From Oscillospiraceae bacterium (GTDB lineage Bacteria > Bacillota > Clostridia > Oscillospirales > Oscillospiraceae): a DNA stretch of 41,277 nt. The stretch covers positions 1-41,277 of the forward strand of contig SVLU01000015.1 in NCBI GenBank assembly GCA_015067795.1. Reading direction: 5' to 3'. Positions 6,989 through 14,130 of the stretch are shown piece after piece (within the stretch, counting starts at the first letter, position 1; each line of letters opens with the position of its first letter). The notes beneath the pieces are model-generated. The model saw only the letters and a program-made list of their open reading frames with translations, was not told the DNA's origin and did not search any database. The position numbers and the translations under genes were made by a program.

Positions 6989-7630
6989 TCATGTGTTTAC
7001 CATTTTTTCGGATAGCTGTCTGAGCAGACGGCACTCACTTTCGATGTCATCAGCGGAGAAGATGGCGCTGACCAAAGCAACGCCATCAACACCTGTGTCG
7101 GAAAGCCGGGATATATTTGCCTTACTGATACCGCCGATAGCAACAACAGGAATATCAACAGCGGTACAAATGTCACGGAGTGTTTCTTTTGGAAGAACAT
7201 CCACGTCTGTTTTTGTTGAGGTTGAAAATACCGCACCAACGCCTAAGTAATCCGCACCGTTTTCAACAGCTCTCAGGGCTTCCTCAACCGAGTGGACGGA
7301 AACACCGATTATCATGTCATCACCGACTCTCTGACGTACCTGTGCAGCTTCCATATCCTCCTGTCCCACGTGGATGCCGTCTGCTTTGCACTTGATGGCG
7401 ATTTCCACATTGTCATTAATAATAAACGGAATACCGTATTTTTTGCACAAAGCAGAGATCTCAATGGCTTCCTTTAGAAAAGCCGCATCTTCCAGTTCCT
7501 TTTCGCGAAGCTGAACGCAGGTTACGCCGCCCTTAAGGGCGGACGCAACCTGTTCACTCAGACGTTGTTTGCTGAGCCAAGCTCTGTCCGTAACGGCATA
7601 GAGCAGCATTGTATTTTTATCGCACTTCAT
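6989..7630 (-). CDS. thiE: Thiamine phosphate synthase
   Basis: A 213-residue TIM-barrel enzyme that joins HMP-PP and thiazole phosphate to make thiamine phosphate. Motifs: CVQLREKE, INDNVEIA, DGIHVGQEDM (diphosphate and Mg binding), GVSVHS, DYLGVGAVFSTSTK and VAIGGI. GGAGAAGGG precedes ATG 7630 with suitable spacing. An ATG at 7639 is an alternative. The start overlaps the thiM stop by 14 bases. It sits between the two kinases that make its substrates. Confidence 0.95.
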   Translation of the reverse strand: MKCDKNTMLLYAVTDRAWLSKQRLSEQVASALKGGVTCVQLREKELEDAAFLKEAIEISALCKKYGIPFIINDNVEIAIKCKADGIHVGQEDMEAAQVRQRVGDDMIIGVSVHSVEEALRAVENGADYLGVGAVFSTSTKTDVDVLPKETLRDICTAVDIPVVAIGGISKANISRLSDTGVDGVALVSAIFSADDIESECRLLRQLSEKMVNT

Positions 7631-8438
7631 ATTTTGCACCCTTCTCCAGTATTTCCGGGGTCATATTGTAAATCGCGTCGATAATGTAGTTTCTGTAAGT
7701 GGAATTTCCGTCCAAATCGGAAAGTCTTGCGTGGGCTGTCTCTCCTGCAAGACCCATAGCGGCAACAGCCGCCGCAGCAGCCTCTAAAGGACGTTCGGGA
7801 TTTGCCGTTACAAAAGCCGCAGTCATGGCTGAAAGCTGACAGCCGCTTCCTGTGATGGATGCCATTATGGAGTGTCCGTTTTGGATGCAGTATGCGGTTT
7901 TGCTGTCTGCCACGATGTCAACAGCACCGGTGATGACAATAACTGCTCCTGTTTTCTCCGCAAAACCCTTTGCAAGTGCAATTACATCATCAAGGCATTC
8001 TTCCGTAACCCGGTCTGCCACGTCCGCATCCACACCTTTTGTTGTGCCACTACCGGATGCAAGAGTCTTGATTTCAGAGATGTTGCCGCGAATTACCGTG
8101 AATTTCACTTCTTCAAGAAGCCGCATGGCTGTTTCTGTTCGGAGTTTGGATGCACCTGCTCCCACAGGGTCTAACACAACAGGGTGATTAAGCTCGTTTG
8201 CCCTTTTGCCTGCAATCAGCATTGAAGCAATGGTACGGCTGTTCAGAGTTCCAATGTTGATGTTCAGACCGGCACAAAGTGTGGTGATATCTGCGACCTC
8301 GTCCTTATCATCGGCCATGATAGGCGAGGCACCGCAGGCGATCACGATGTTGGCACAGTCGTTGACAGTTACATAGTTTGTAATGTTGTGGATAAGCGGG
8401 CATTTCTTTCGTACATTTTCAAAGCTTTTTCTGAACAT
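7617..8438 (-). CDS. thiM: Hydroxyethylthiazole kinase
   Basis: A 273-residue ribokinase-fold enzyme that phosphorylates hydroxyethylthiazole for salvage. Motifs: HNITNYVTVNDCAN at the N terminus, ASPIMA, VVLDPVGAGAS, and ITGSGCQLSAM with the catalytic-loop cysteine near residue 197. TAAGGAGGACAATTC precedes the ATG. With thiW 12 bases upstream it forms a thiazole import and activation pair. No thiG, thiF or thiC is present in the window, so this locus is salvage only. Confidence 0.95.
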   Translation of the reverse strand: MFRKSFENVRKKCPLIHNITNYVTVNDCANIVIACGASPIMADDKDEVADITTLCAGLNINIGTLNSRTIASMLIAGKRANELNHPVVLDPVGAGASKLRTETAMRLLEEVKFTVIRGNISEIKTLASGSGTTKGVDADVADRVTEECLDDVIALAKGFAEKTGAVIVITGAVDIVADSKTAYCIQNGHSIMASITGSGCQLSAMTAAFVTANPERPLEAAAAAVAAMGLAGETAHARLSDLDGNSTYRNYIIDAIYNMTPEILEKGAKYEVR

Positions 8439-8450
8439 GAATTGTCCTCC

Positions 8451-8969
8451 TTATCTGTCCAGAGATTTCTGCATGGTGTGCAGAATATTGGCTTTCTTTA
8501 AGCTGTAAATCAAAACAGCGGAAATGATCGCACCGGCAGCGGTGGAGATAAGAAACGGAATTATGTAGGCGTAAAATGCGAGACCGGCGGCACTTTGGTC
8601 CATAAAAATAATTGCGATAGGGTATGCACACAGACCACCGAGAACAGCAGTACCAAATACTTCACCAATCAAAGTACCAAGGATACTTTTGGTCTTTGAA
8701 TAAACCAGACCGCAGACCAATGCACCAAACATACTGCCGGGGAAAGCCATCAGACTGCCGAGACCCAGCAGATTACGAATAAGCGCTGCGGCAAAGGCTG
8801 CACCCAAACCATAACCCGGACCGAGAAGTACCGCACACAGTATGTTGACCATGTGCTGAACGGGTGAGCATTTGCTGCCGAAAACAGGGAAGGAAAACAG
8901 ACTTCCCACAACCGCAACGGCACAGAGAATACCGGCAATTGCTAATTTTTTGGTATTTGTATTTTTCAT
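8451..8969 (-). CDS. thiW: ThiW, S component of a thiazole ECF transporter
   Basis: A 172-residue membrane protein with five to six hydrophobic segments and the typical ThiW stretch SPVQHMVNILCAVLLGPGYG followed by AALIRNLLGLGSLMAFPGSMFGAL. ThiW proteins are substrate-binding S components of energy-coupling-factor transporters thought to import the thiazole precursor. The A and T components are not in this window, so it would share them with other ECF modules. AAAGGAG precedes ATG 8969. It is the first gene of the TPP-controlled operon. Confidence 0.92.
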   Translation of the reverse strand: MKNTNTKKLAIAGILCAVAVVGSLFSFPVFGSKCSPVQHMVNILCAVLLGPGYGLGAAFAAALIRNLLGLGSLMAFPGSMFGALVCGLVYSKTKSILGTLIGEVFGTAVLGGLCAYPIAIIFMDQSAAGLAFYAYIIPFLISTAAGAIISAVLIYSLKKANILHTMQKSLDR

Positions 8970-8984
8970 ATTTAATTTCTCCTT

Positions 8985-9180
8985 TGAATTAAGCAGGAAA
9001 CGGCTGTACTCAGCAACGCTTCCAAGGTAGGCATAGTTATCACGTGAATAACTTTATGGAAGATCGGTCGATGCTTACTGGCATCCTCTCACGCCGGAAA
9101 CACGGCTTCCCATCGCTGATATACAGAACTCAGGGCGCTCCCCCTCAGTCCGTCACATAAGTGAATCTCGTTTCCTCCTT
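8985..9180 (-). other. Structured leader segment between the second terminator and thiW (unassigned)
   Basis: Nearly 200 bases of the thiW leader lie downstream of the last TPP terminator. On the minus strand they offer nested stems: CTTCCA...TGGAAG enclosing AGTTAT...ATAACT around CACGTG, then GATGC/GCATC, and CTGA/TCAG. One part (GGGAAGCCG...CCGGCGTGAGAGG) faintly recalls a cobalamin-type core, but I cannot match the full consensus. No credible gene is seen. Confidence 0.4.
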
Positions 9181-9184
9181 TCTC

Positions 9185-9234
9185 AAAAGATAAAGAAAAA
9201 ACAGGAGGAAACCCTTTGTGGTATCCTCCTGTTT
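9185..9234 (-). terminator. Attenuator terminator after the second TPP riboswitch
   Basis: On the minus strand AAACAGGAGGA (9234-9224) pairs with TCCTCCTGTTT (9209-9199), followed by a T-rich run. This is the expression platform of the promoter-distal aptamer. Confidence 0.85.
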
Positions 9235-9245
9235 CGGAGCAAAAG

Positions 9246-9371
9246 CATTTTCCTACGGCGGCATTATCCACATCAGGTTCAGTAAACTATGATTAAAAAT
9301 ACTTTTTGATCATAGTTTACTAAGGGTCGAAGGTGAGTCCTTCCTCTCAGCCTGTCAATACAAGCTCCCCC
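9246..9371 (-). promoter_or_regulatory. TPP riboswitch, promoter-distal copy
   Basis: On the minus strand it carries the THI-box words in order: GGGGGAGCTTG, GGCTGAGAGG, GACCC, AACCTGATGTGG, ATAATGCCGCCGTAGG. Between GACCC and ACCTGAT there is an extra 13-bp helix (AGTAAACTATGAT with its complement). It lies directly upstream of a terminator and the thiW operon, which encodes thiamine salvage. Confidence 0.95.
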
Positions 9372-9384
9372 TGCATTTTCAGTT

Positions 9385-9430
9385 GTAAAATAAAAACAGG
9401 AGACAGCCTGTTGGATGCCTCCTGTAAAAA
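9385..9430 (-). terminator. Attenuator terminator after the first TPP riboswitch
   Basis: On the minus strand ACAGGAG (9425-9419) pairs with CTCCTGT (9402-9396), followed by TTTTATTTT. Each of the two aptamers therefore has its own terminator. Confidence 0.8.
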
Positions 9431-9441
9431 AACCATGTGTA

Positions 9442-9650
9442 TGACTTCCTACGGCGGCATTATCCGCATCAGGTTAAGTAAATGATGATTAAATATACCT
9501 TTTCTTGAAATACACAAAGTATTCCCTGCGAAAATATGCCTGTTTCCGACGAAAAATTTCTCGTCATCTGCTCTCGCCAATTTGATCATCATTTACTAAG
9601 GGTCGAAGTTTGATTACTTCCTCTCAGCCTGCCAATACAAGCTCCCCTGT
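9442..9650 (-). promoter_or_regulatory. TPP riboswitch, promoter-proximal copy with long insertion
   Basis: On the minus strand: GGGGAGCTTG, GGCTGAGAGG, GACCC, AACCTGATGCGG, ATAATGCCGCCGTAGG. The extra helix between GACCC and ACCTGAT (AGTAAATGATGAT with its complement) encloses roughly 100 bases, making this aptamer much longer than usual. It is the first sensor after the promoter at 9667-9695. Confidence 0.93.
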
Positions 9651-9666
9651 ATTTATTTCTGTAAAT

Positions 9667-9695
9667 ACTATACACCTGTTCCTGTGAAAATTCAA
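9667..9695 (-). promoter_or_regulatory. Sigma-A promoter of the thiamine salvage operon
   Basis: On the minus strand TTGAAT (9695-9690), 17 bases, TATAGT (9672-9667). Transcription would start just before the first TPP aptamer. Confidence 0.75.
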
Positions 9696-9807
9696 GGATG
9701 TTTTTTGAAAAAACACAAAGTCCCGAAGCTTTTTTAGTATGGTGGAAAAATCTGCGATTGTGTGGTATGATTAATTATACAAACTTGAATTTGAAAGGAT
9801 GTTTCAG

Positions 9808-10137
9808 ATGGCTACATTTGAAGATTTTATGAAGCTGGATATTAGAGTCGGCACAATTACGGATGCGAAGGTTTTTGCAAAGGCAAGAAAGCCTGCGTAT
9901 CAGCTTGTGGTTGATTTTGGAGAAGAACTCGGTACAAAGAAGTCTTCTGCACAGATTACCGACCACTATAAACCGGAGGACCTGATTGGCAAACAGGTGC
10001 TGGCGGTTGTTAATTTCCCTCCCAGACAGATTGCGGATTTCATGTCGGAGGTTCTTGTCCTGGGTACATACAGTGAAGGCGGCGTGGTGCTTATAAGGCC
10101 CGACATGGAAGTGAAAAACGGCGACAAGCTCGGCTGA
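9808..10137 (+). CDS. csaA: CsaA-like tRNA-binding domain protein
   Basis: A 109-residue single OB-fold protein of the CsaA/tRNA-binding (EMAP II-like) family. Motifs: [14 protein letters not shown] at the N terminus, [33 protein letters not shown] and the closing [13 protein letters not shown]. CsaA in Bacillus has chaperone-like and RNA-binding activity. GAAAGGA lies eight bases before ATG 9808. An ATG at 9799 would overlap that site and is rejected. It stands alone, divergent from the thiamine operon. Confidence 0.9.
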   Translation: MATFEDFMKLDIRVGTITDAKVFAKARKPAYQLVVDFGEELGTKKSSAQITDHYKPEDLIGKQVLAVVNFPPRQIADFMSEVLVLGTYSEGGVVLIRPDMEVKNGDKLG

Positions 10138-10226
10138 TGAATAATAAACTGCCGATGGGGTTAGTACAGTTCAGATATGAACGATTTTATCTCAAGCTAT
10201 CAAATCGTAATAGAAAAGTTATTGCA

Positions 10227-10281
10227 ATACGTATAAATACGTAACAATATTGTTGACACACGTATCAATACGTGCTATGAT
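10227..10281 (+). promoter_or_regulatory. hicAB promoter with embedded operator
   Basis: TTGACA (10253-10258), 17 bases, TATGAT (10276-10281). The spacer contains a perfect inverted repeat, CACGTAT-CA-ATACGTG (10259-10274). Two direct ATACGTA words lie upstream at 10227-10233 and 10237-10243, ten bases apart. The core of all of them is TACGT, so they look like binding sites of one repressor, presumably HicB. Confidence 0.85.
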
Positions 10282-10300
10282 AGTATCAGGAAGAGAGAAG

Positions 10301-10492
10301 ATGCCGATGAGATACAGCGAGCTTGAAAAAGAATTAAAAAGGATTAAATGCAAAGTATTAAGAGAGGGTGCTAATCACTGTATATGGTACAGTCCGATAA
10401 CCGGCAAACGGTTTCCGGTAAGCCGACATAAGACCGAGGAAGTACCAACAGGAACATTAAAATCTATCAAACGTGATGCTGGACTTGAATGA
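10301..10492 (+). CDS. hicA: HicA-type mRNA interferase toxin
   Basis: A 63-residue protein with the small double-stranded RNA-binding-like fold of HicA: RYSELEKELKRIKCKVLREGANHCIWYSP, then the basic GKRFPVSRHK. The histidine in GANHCIW aligns with the catalytic His of the family, and the terminal GTLKSIKRDAGL is typical. HicA toxins cleave mRNA and are held inactive by HicB. ATG 10301 follows AGGAAGAGAG. ATG 10307 is possible. It is the first gene after the operator-bearing promoter and is followed 29 bases later by hicB. Confidence 0.9.
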   Translation: MPMRYSELEKELKRIKCKVLREGANHCIWYSPITGKRFPVSRHKTEEVPTGTLKSIKRDAGLE

Positions 10493-10521
10493 AGCTATGA
10501 TGACCTTGTGTGAAAGGAGAT

Positions 10522-10923
10522 ATGACAGTGGCAAAATATGTTTATCCGGCAATCTTTATTCAGGAAGAAAGTGGGTTTTCAATTCGTTTTCCTGACTTTG
10601 AGAGCTGCTATACATCAGCAGAAAATCTAAGTGATGCCATAGCAATGTCAGAGGATGTACTCTGTTTAACACTTTATGATCTTGAAGAAGCCGGGGAAGA
10701 GATTCCGAAAGTATCGAAAATTCAGGATATAAAGGTAAGTGAAAATGAATTTACAACACTTATAAGCTGTGATACCATTGAGTACAGAAAATTCTTTGAT
10801 AACAAGGCGGTTAAGAAAACCCTGACAATTCCTTCGTGGCTTAATACAATGGCAGAACGTCAGAATATTAACTTCTCAATGACCCTTCAGAACGCTCTGA
10901 AAAACGAATTGCATATTAACTAA
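10522..10923 (+). CDS. hicB: HicB-type antitoxin
   Basis: A 133-residue antitoxin. The N-terminal half is a degraded RNase H-like HicB fold (YPAIFIQEESGFSIRFPDFESCYT, AENLSDAIAMSEDVLCL). The C-terminal 35 residues (KKTLTIPSWLNTMAERQNINFS...) look like a ribbon-helix-helix DNA-binding domain, fitting autorepression at the inverted repeat at 10259-10274. AAAGGAG precedes ATG 10522. An in-frame GTG at 10510 precedes that site and is unlikely. Confidence 0.9.
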   Translation: MTVAKYVYPAIFIQEESGFSIRFPDFESCYTSAENLSDAIAMSEDVLCLTLYDLEEAGEEIPKVSKIQDIKVSENEFTTLISCDTIEYRKFFDNKAVKKTLTIPSWLNTMAERQNINFSMTLQNALKNELHIN

Positions 10924-10983
10924 AGAATTTTACACAGGCAGATATCTTGTGTTTTCTATATTATTCGTGTATAATTCAAACAC

Positions 10984-11026
10984 CGACAGTTCGTTTGTAC
11001 CATCCTGTCGTTAAACAAAACCAGGA
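10984..11026 (+). promoter_or_regulatory. PreQ1-I riboswitch aptamer
   Basis: CGACAG (10984-10989) pairs with CTGTCG (11005-11010) around a 15-base loop. The A-rich tail TTAAACAAAACCAGGA follows directly. The tail is nearly the same as in the known Thermoanaerobacter preQ1-I aptamer (TTAACAAAACAAGG), where it makes the H-type pseudoknot. A terminator follows at 11054-11080, then a transporter of the queuosine-precursor family. Recognised by pattern only. Confidence 0.8.
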
Positions 11027-11053
11027 CTGCTATTCATAAATATATGATTATAG

Positions 11054-11083
11054 TGGCTTTGCGTTTTGCAAGGCCATTTTCCT
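11054..11083 (+). terminator. Attenuator terminator of the preQ1 riboswitch
   Basis: TGGCTTTGC (11054-11062) pairs with GCAAGGCCA (11068-11076) with one wobble, followed by TTTTCC. It lies between the aptamer and the start codon at 11096, so preQ1 binding probably favours termination. Confidence 0.75.
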
Positions 11084-11095
11084 TTGGTGAACACT

Positions 11096-11872
11096 ATGAA
11101 TATCAAAAAAACAAAAGCCACACAGCCTTCAAGTAAGCTTGCTGCATGGATTAAGCGGGAGCGGGAGGAAACTGCGATACTGCTGAGATGCATTCCTGCA
11201 ACAGTTGTTTCTCTGTTTGTTGTCAGCGTTATATGTATGAATTTGCTTGCAAACAAGACGCTGCTTCAAACCGAATGGATCGCTCTTGATGGCGGTATTC
11301 TGATTTCCTGGCTGTCTTTTATGTGCATGGATATCATCACAAAATATTTCGGCCCAAAGGCATCAAATAAAATAGCTATCCTTGCATCCGCGATCAATGT
11401 ACTCACTTGTCTGATTTTCTATATCGCAAGCATCATACCATCCAATGCAGTTGATTATACCGCACTTAATGGCATCCTCGGCGGTACTTGGTTCATTCTC
11501 TTGGGCAGTACCATAGCGTTTCTTGCGTCAGCAGTTATCAACAACTGCTTAAACTGGACCATCGGCAAAGCTTTTCGGAATAATCCCGATGGAAAGTTAG
11601 CTTATGCCGCACAGACGTATATTTCCACTTTTATCGGTCAGTTTATGGACAATTTTATTTTCTCTATTATTGTTTTCGTGGGCTTTGCACCCATATTCTG
11701 GGATGGTTTTCATTGGACGGTATTGCAGTGTGCTGTCTGTGCTTTGACAGGTGCTGTTGCGGAGCTGATTATGGAAATTATCTTTTCTCCTTTCGGTTAT
11801 CGAATTGTTACCAAATGGAAAAAGCACAATGTTGGGCAGGAGTATCTTGCCTATATAAACGGAGGTAAATAA
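11096..11872 (+). CDS. VUT-family transporter (YhhQ-like), putative queuosine-precursor importer
   Basis: A 258-residue membrane protein with about six hydrophobic segments and the VUT/YhhQ (PF02592) pattern: LDGGILISWLSFMCMDIITKYFGPKASNKIA, then AYAAQTYISTFIGQFMDNFIFS, then AVAELIMEIIFSPFGYRIV. Family members import preQ0/preQ1 or queuine for tRNA modification. A preQ1-I riboswitch and terminator directly upstream support that role here. The start at ATG 11096 has only a weak GGTG site, and a TTG at 11066 would lie inside the terminator stem. The N-terminal 30 residues are polar and slightly longer than in short family members. Confidence 0.82.
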   Translation: MNIKKTKATQPSSKLAAWIKREREETAILLRCIPATVVSLFVVSVICMNLLANKTLLQTEWIALDGGILISWLSFMCMDIITKYFGPKASNKIAILASAINVLTCLIFYIASIIPSNAVDYTALNGILGGTWFILLGSTIAFLASAVINNCLNWTIGKAFRNNPDGKLAYAAQTYISTFIGQFMDNFIFSIIVFVGFAPIFWDGFHWTVLQCAVCALTGAVAELIMEIIFSPFGYRIVTKWKKHNVGQEYLAYINGGK

Positions 11873-12528
11873 TGATGAAGGTTTTGATTACAGGAACTTC
11901 ACAGGGTATCGGCAAAGCTATCGCAGAGCGTTTTCTGAAAGAAAACCATGAGGTTATCGGCATCGACCGACAGGTATCAGCAATCCGGAGTGAGAATTAT
12001 ACCCATAATCAATGTGATGTGCGTGATTATGAAAATCTGCCTGACATTCGGGATGTCAATATATTAATCAATAACGCGGGAACGCAAAATGAGAATGACA
12101 TTGATATTAACCTGAAAGCCCTTATTCATATCACCGAAAAATACGGTATTCAGGATAAGATACATTCTGTCCTGAACATCGGTTCAGCCAGTGCCCACAC
12201 CGGCGCGGAATTTCCGGAATACTGTGCAAGTAAGGGCGGTGTGCTGGCGTATACTAAAAATGTTGCCATGCGTATTGCCAAATACGGTGCTGTCTGCAAC
12301 AGTCTTGACCCGGGCGGAGTTCTTACTCCTCTTAACGAGTGTGTGATGAATGATCCTGAGCTTTGGGGACAGATCATGGACGAAACTCCCCTTAAAAGAT
12401 GGGCAACTCCGGAAGAAATTGCCGAATGGGCATATTTTCTCACCATGGTCAACAGCTTCTGTACAGGACAAAGCATTCTTGTTGACGGCGGCGAAGCTAT
12501 TAATTATCACTTCGTGTGGAAGGAATAG
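11872..12528 (+). CDS. Short-chain dehydrogenase/reductase
   Basis: A 218-residue classical SDR. TGTSQGIG near residue 8 binds the dinucleotide, NNAG follows, the catalytic triad is Ser in IGSASAHTG and Tyr/Lys in YCASKGG, and the C-terminal FCTGQSILVDGG is typical. The substrate is not evident. The ATG overlaps the stop of the transporter by one base (TAATG) with GGAGGT upstream, so the two are translationally coupled and both may depend on the preQ1 riboswitch. The protein is slightly shorter than the usual 245-250 residues because the loops before the active site are short. Confidence 0.85.
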   Translation: MMKVLITGTSQGIGKAIAERFLKENHEVIGIDRQVSAIRSENYTHNQCDVRDYENLPDIRDVNILINNAGTQNENDIDINLKALIHITEKYGIQDKIHSVLNIGSASAHTGAEFPEYCASKGGVLAYTKNVAMRIAKYGAVCNSLDPGGVLTPLNECVMNDPELWGQIMDETPLKRWATPEEIAEWAYFLTMVNSFCTGQSILVDGGEAINYHFVWKE

Positions 12529-12579
12529 AGCTTATTCAAGTTGTATAAAAATGCAATATTTATAAAAGGAAGAATGATT

Positions 12580-13803
12580 ATGAAAAAAGAAAACAATTTT
12601 CTTTCAATCAGATGGCTATACCTTGTTGTGGGTATGTTCAGTATGCTGTTTGCCGGAATAATCTATGCATGGTCTATTCTTAAAAACCCGCTGGCGGCTG
12701 AATTCGGCTGGGGTGCTTCAATCCTTGCGGTGAACTTTACGCTTACCATGTGTTTTTTCTGTATAGGCGGTTTTTTGGGAAGTCAGGTTGCTAAGAAAAT
12801 CGGTGTTTCTGCTGCGGTTATAATTTCGGGTATTTTGTCCGGTGTGGGCTTTGTCCTCACCTCCATGCTGACAGGTAATGTAGGTTTACTGTATATTACC
12901 TATGCCGGTATGGCAGGTCTTGGTATAGGTGTTTCCTATAATGTAATCATTTCCACGGTTAATGCCTGGTTTCCTGATAAAGCCGGTCTGTCATCGGGCT
13001 GTCTGCTGATGGGCTTTGGTTTCAGTACGCTTCTTTTTGGTACACTTCTTGATGCAATGTTCAGGAGTGAAGCTTTTGGCTGGCGTAAGACCTTTGTTTT
13101 ATTCGGTATTGCCACCGCTGTTGTTCTGATTATTGCAGGCGTTATTCTTAAGCGTCCCGATGACAACGTGGTATTCCCGACTGCCAATAAGAAGGCTTCC
13201 GTAAAAAAGGAAAGCTTTGAAGCGAGGGATTATACCACAGGTGAGATGGTAAAACGCTTTACATTCTGGCGTGCGTTTTTGTGCCTTAGCTGTATTGTTG
13301 CCGTTGGCAATTCCGTTATCAGCTTTGCCCGTGATCTGGCTGTTTCCGTAGATGCTTCCGAAGCTCTGGCAACTACTCTTGTTGGCGTTTTGGCTGTATG
13401 CAACGGTCTTGGCCGTATTCTCACTGGCGCGTTGTTTGATGCCGTGGGCAGACGTCAAACAATGTTAGCTTCAAATTTACTTACCATCATTGCTGCAGGT
13501 ATTACTCTGCTTGCTGTAATTATCAGCTCTCTGCCTCTGTGCGTATTGGGACTTTGCCTTACAGGTCTGTCCTATGGCTCGGGCCCGACCCTTTGCTCCG
13601 CTTTTGTTTCCTCCTTCTACGGACGAAAGTATTTCGCAACAAATTACAGCATCATCAACTTTACCCTCATGGCGGCATCTCTGGTTGCTACTGTATCCAG
13701 CAAGCTGCTGATTTCCTTCGGTACATATGTTGCACCGTTTGTTCTCCTGCTGGTACTTTCAGGCGTTGCTCTTGTTCTTAATCTGAGTATCAAGCGTCCA
13801 TAA
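12580..13803 (+). CDS. MFS transporter, OFA (oxalate/formate antiporter) family
   Basis: A 407-residue 12-helix major facilitator. Features of the OFA branch are RWLYLVVGMFSMLFAGIIYAWSIL in helix 1, GLGIGVSYNVIISTVNAWFPDKAGLSSG around helices 4-5 and GLGRILTGALFDAVGRR in the second half. The substrate is probably a small carboxylate, but the sequence does not fix it. AAAGGA lies nine bases before ATG 12580, so the in-frame ATGs at 12574 and further upstream are less likely. It follows the SDR gene by 51 bases in the same direction. Confidence 0.85.
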   Translation: MKKENNFLSIRWLYLVVGMFSMLFAGIIYAWSILKNPLAAEFGWGASILAVNFTLTMCFFCIGGFLGSQVAKKIGVSAAVIISGILSGVGFVLTSMLTGNVGLLYITYAGMAGLGIGVSYNVIISTVNAWFPDKAGLSSGCLLMGFGFSTLLFGTLLDAMFRSEAFGWRKTFVLFGIATAVVLIIAGVILKRPDDNVVFPTANKKASVKKESFEARDYTTGEMVKRFTFWRAFLCLSCIVAVGNSVISFARDLAVSVDASEALATTLVGVLAVCNGLGRILTGALFDAVGRRQTMLASNLLTIIAAGITLLAVIISSLPLCVLGLCLTGLSYGSGPTLCSAFVSSFYGRKYFATNYSIINFTLMAASLVATVSSKLLISFGTYVAPFVLLLVLSGVALVLNLSIKRP

Positions 13804-13814
13804 TTTGATTTTAC

Positions 13815-13853
13815 AATCCAAAGATGGTATACTGAGAATACCGTCTTTGGATT
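13815..13853 (+). terminator. Long hairpin after the MFS gene
   Basis: AATCCAAAGATGGTAT (13815-13830) pairs with ATACCGTCTTTGGATT (13838-13853), 16 pairs with one wobble. There is no clear T run after it, so it may end transcription weakly or protect the 3' end. It sits 25 bases before the next small gene. Confidence 0.5.
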
Positions 13854-13878
13854 GATATAAAATAGAGGTGAAATTCTT

Positions 13879-14103
13879 ATGCAAAAATACATACCATACG
13901 AAAAGCTTTCAAAGAAAAAGAAACGTGAAATTGATGCAAGCAGACGTGGTTCATGGGGAAATATCAGTCCTGTTACCAGAAAGCCTCCATCACCGAAAGC
14001 CTATAACAGACGAAAAGCACAGAATTGGAAGAATGATTCCGGTCTGTGCTTTAATTTTTTGTCTGCGAATTATAATCTCCCAAAAAGTGTGAAATTCTCA
14101 TAA
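13879..14103 (+). CDS. Small conserved basic protein, function unknown
   Basis: A 74-residue, strongly basic protein: KYIPYEKLSKKKKREIDASR, RGSWGNISPVTRKPPSPKAY and NRRKAQNWKNDS. I have a recollection of short Firmicute proteins with the same YEKLSKK...RGSWG..NPVTRKP..PKAYNR.KA..W..DS core, so the first 55 residues look conserved, while the last 20 look variable. No domain or function is known to me. AGAGGTG precedes ATG 13879. A shifted frame starting at 13868 overlaps it and lacks this pattern. Confidence 0.65.
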   Translation: MQKYIPYEKLSKKKKREIDASRRGSWGNISPVTRKPPSPKAYNRRKAQNWKNDSGLCFNFLSANYNLPKSVKFS

Positions 14104-14130
14104 AATCAGCTTAATTATACACGTTTCTAC

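Noticed and set aside
8985-9180. Cobalamin riboswitch in the thiW leader
   Set aside because: Only a short GGGAAGCCG-like stretch fits. The B12 box and the rest of the core could not be matched, so it is listed only as an unassigned structured leader.
9089-9271. 60-codon minus-strand frame in the thiW leader
   Set aside because: It runs through the second TPP terminator and the aptamer's 3' end and resembles no protein. The sequence is better explained as regulatory RNA.
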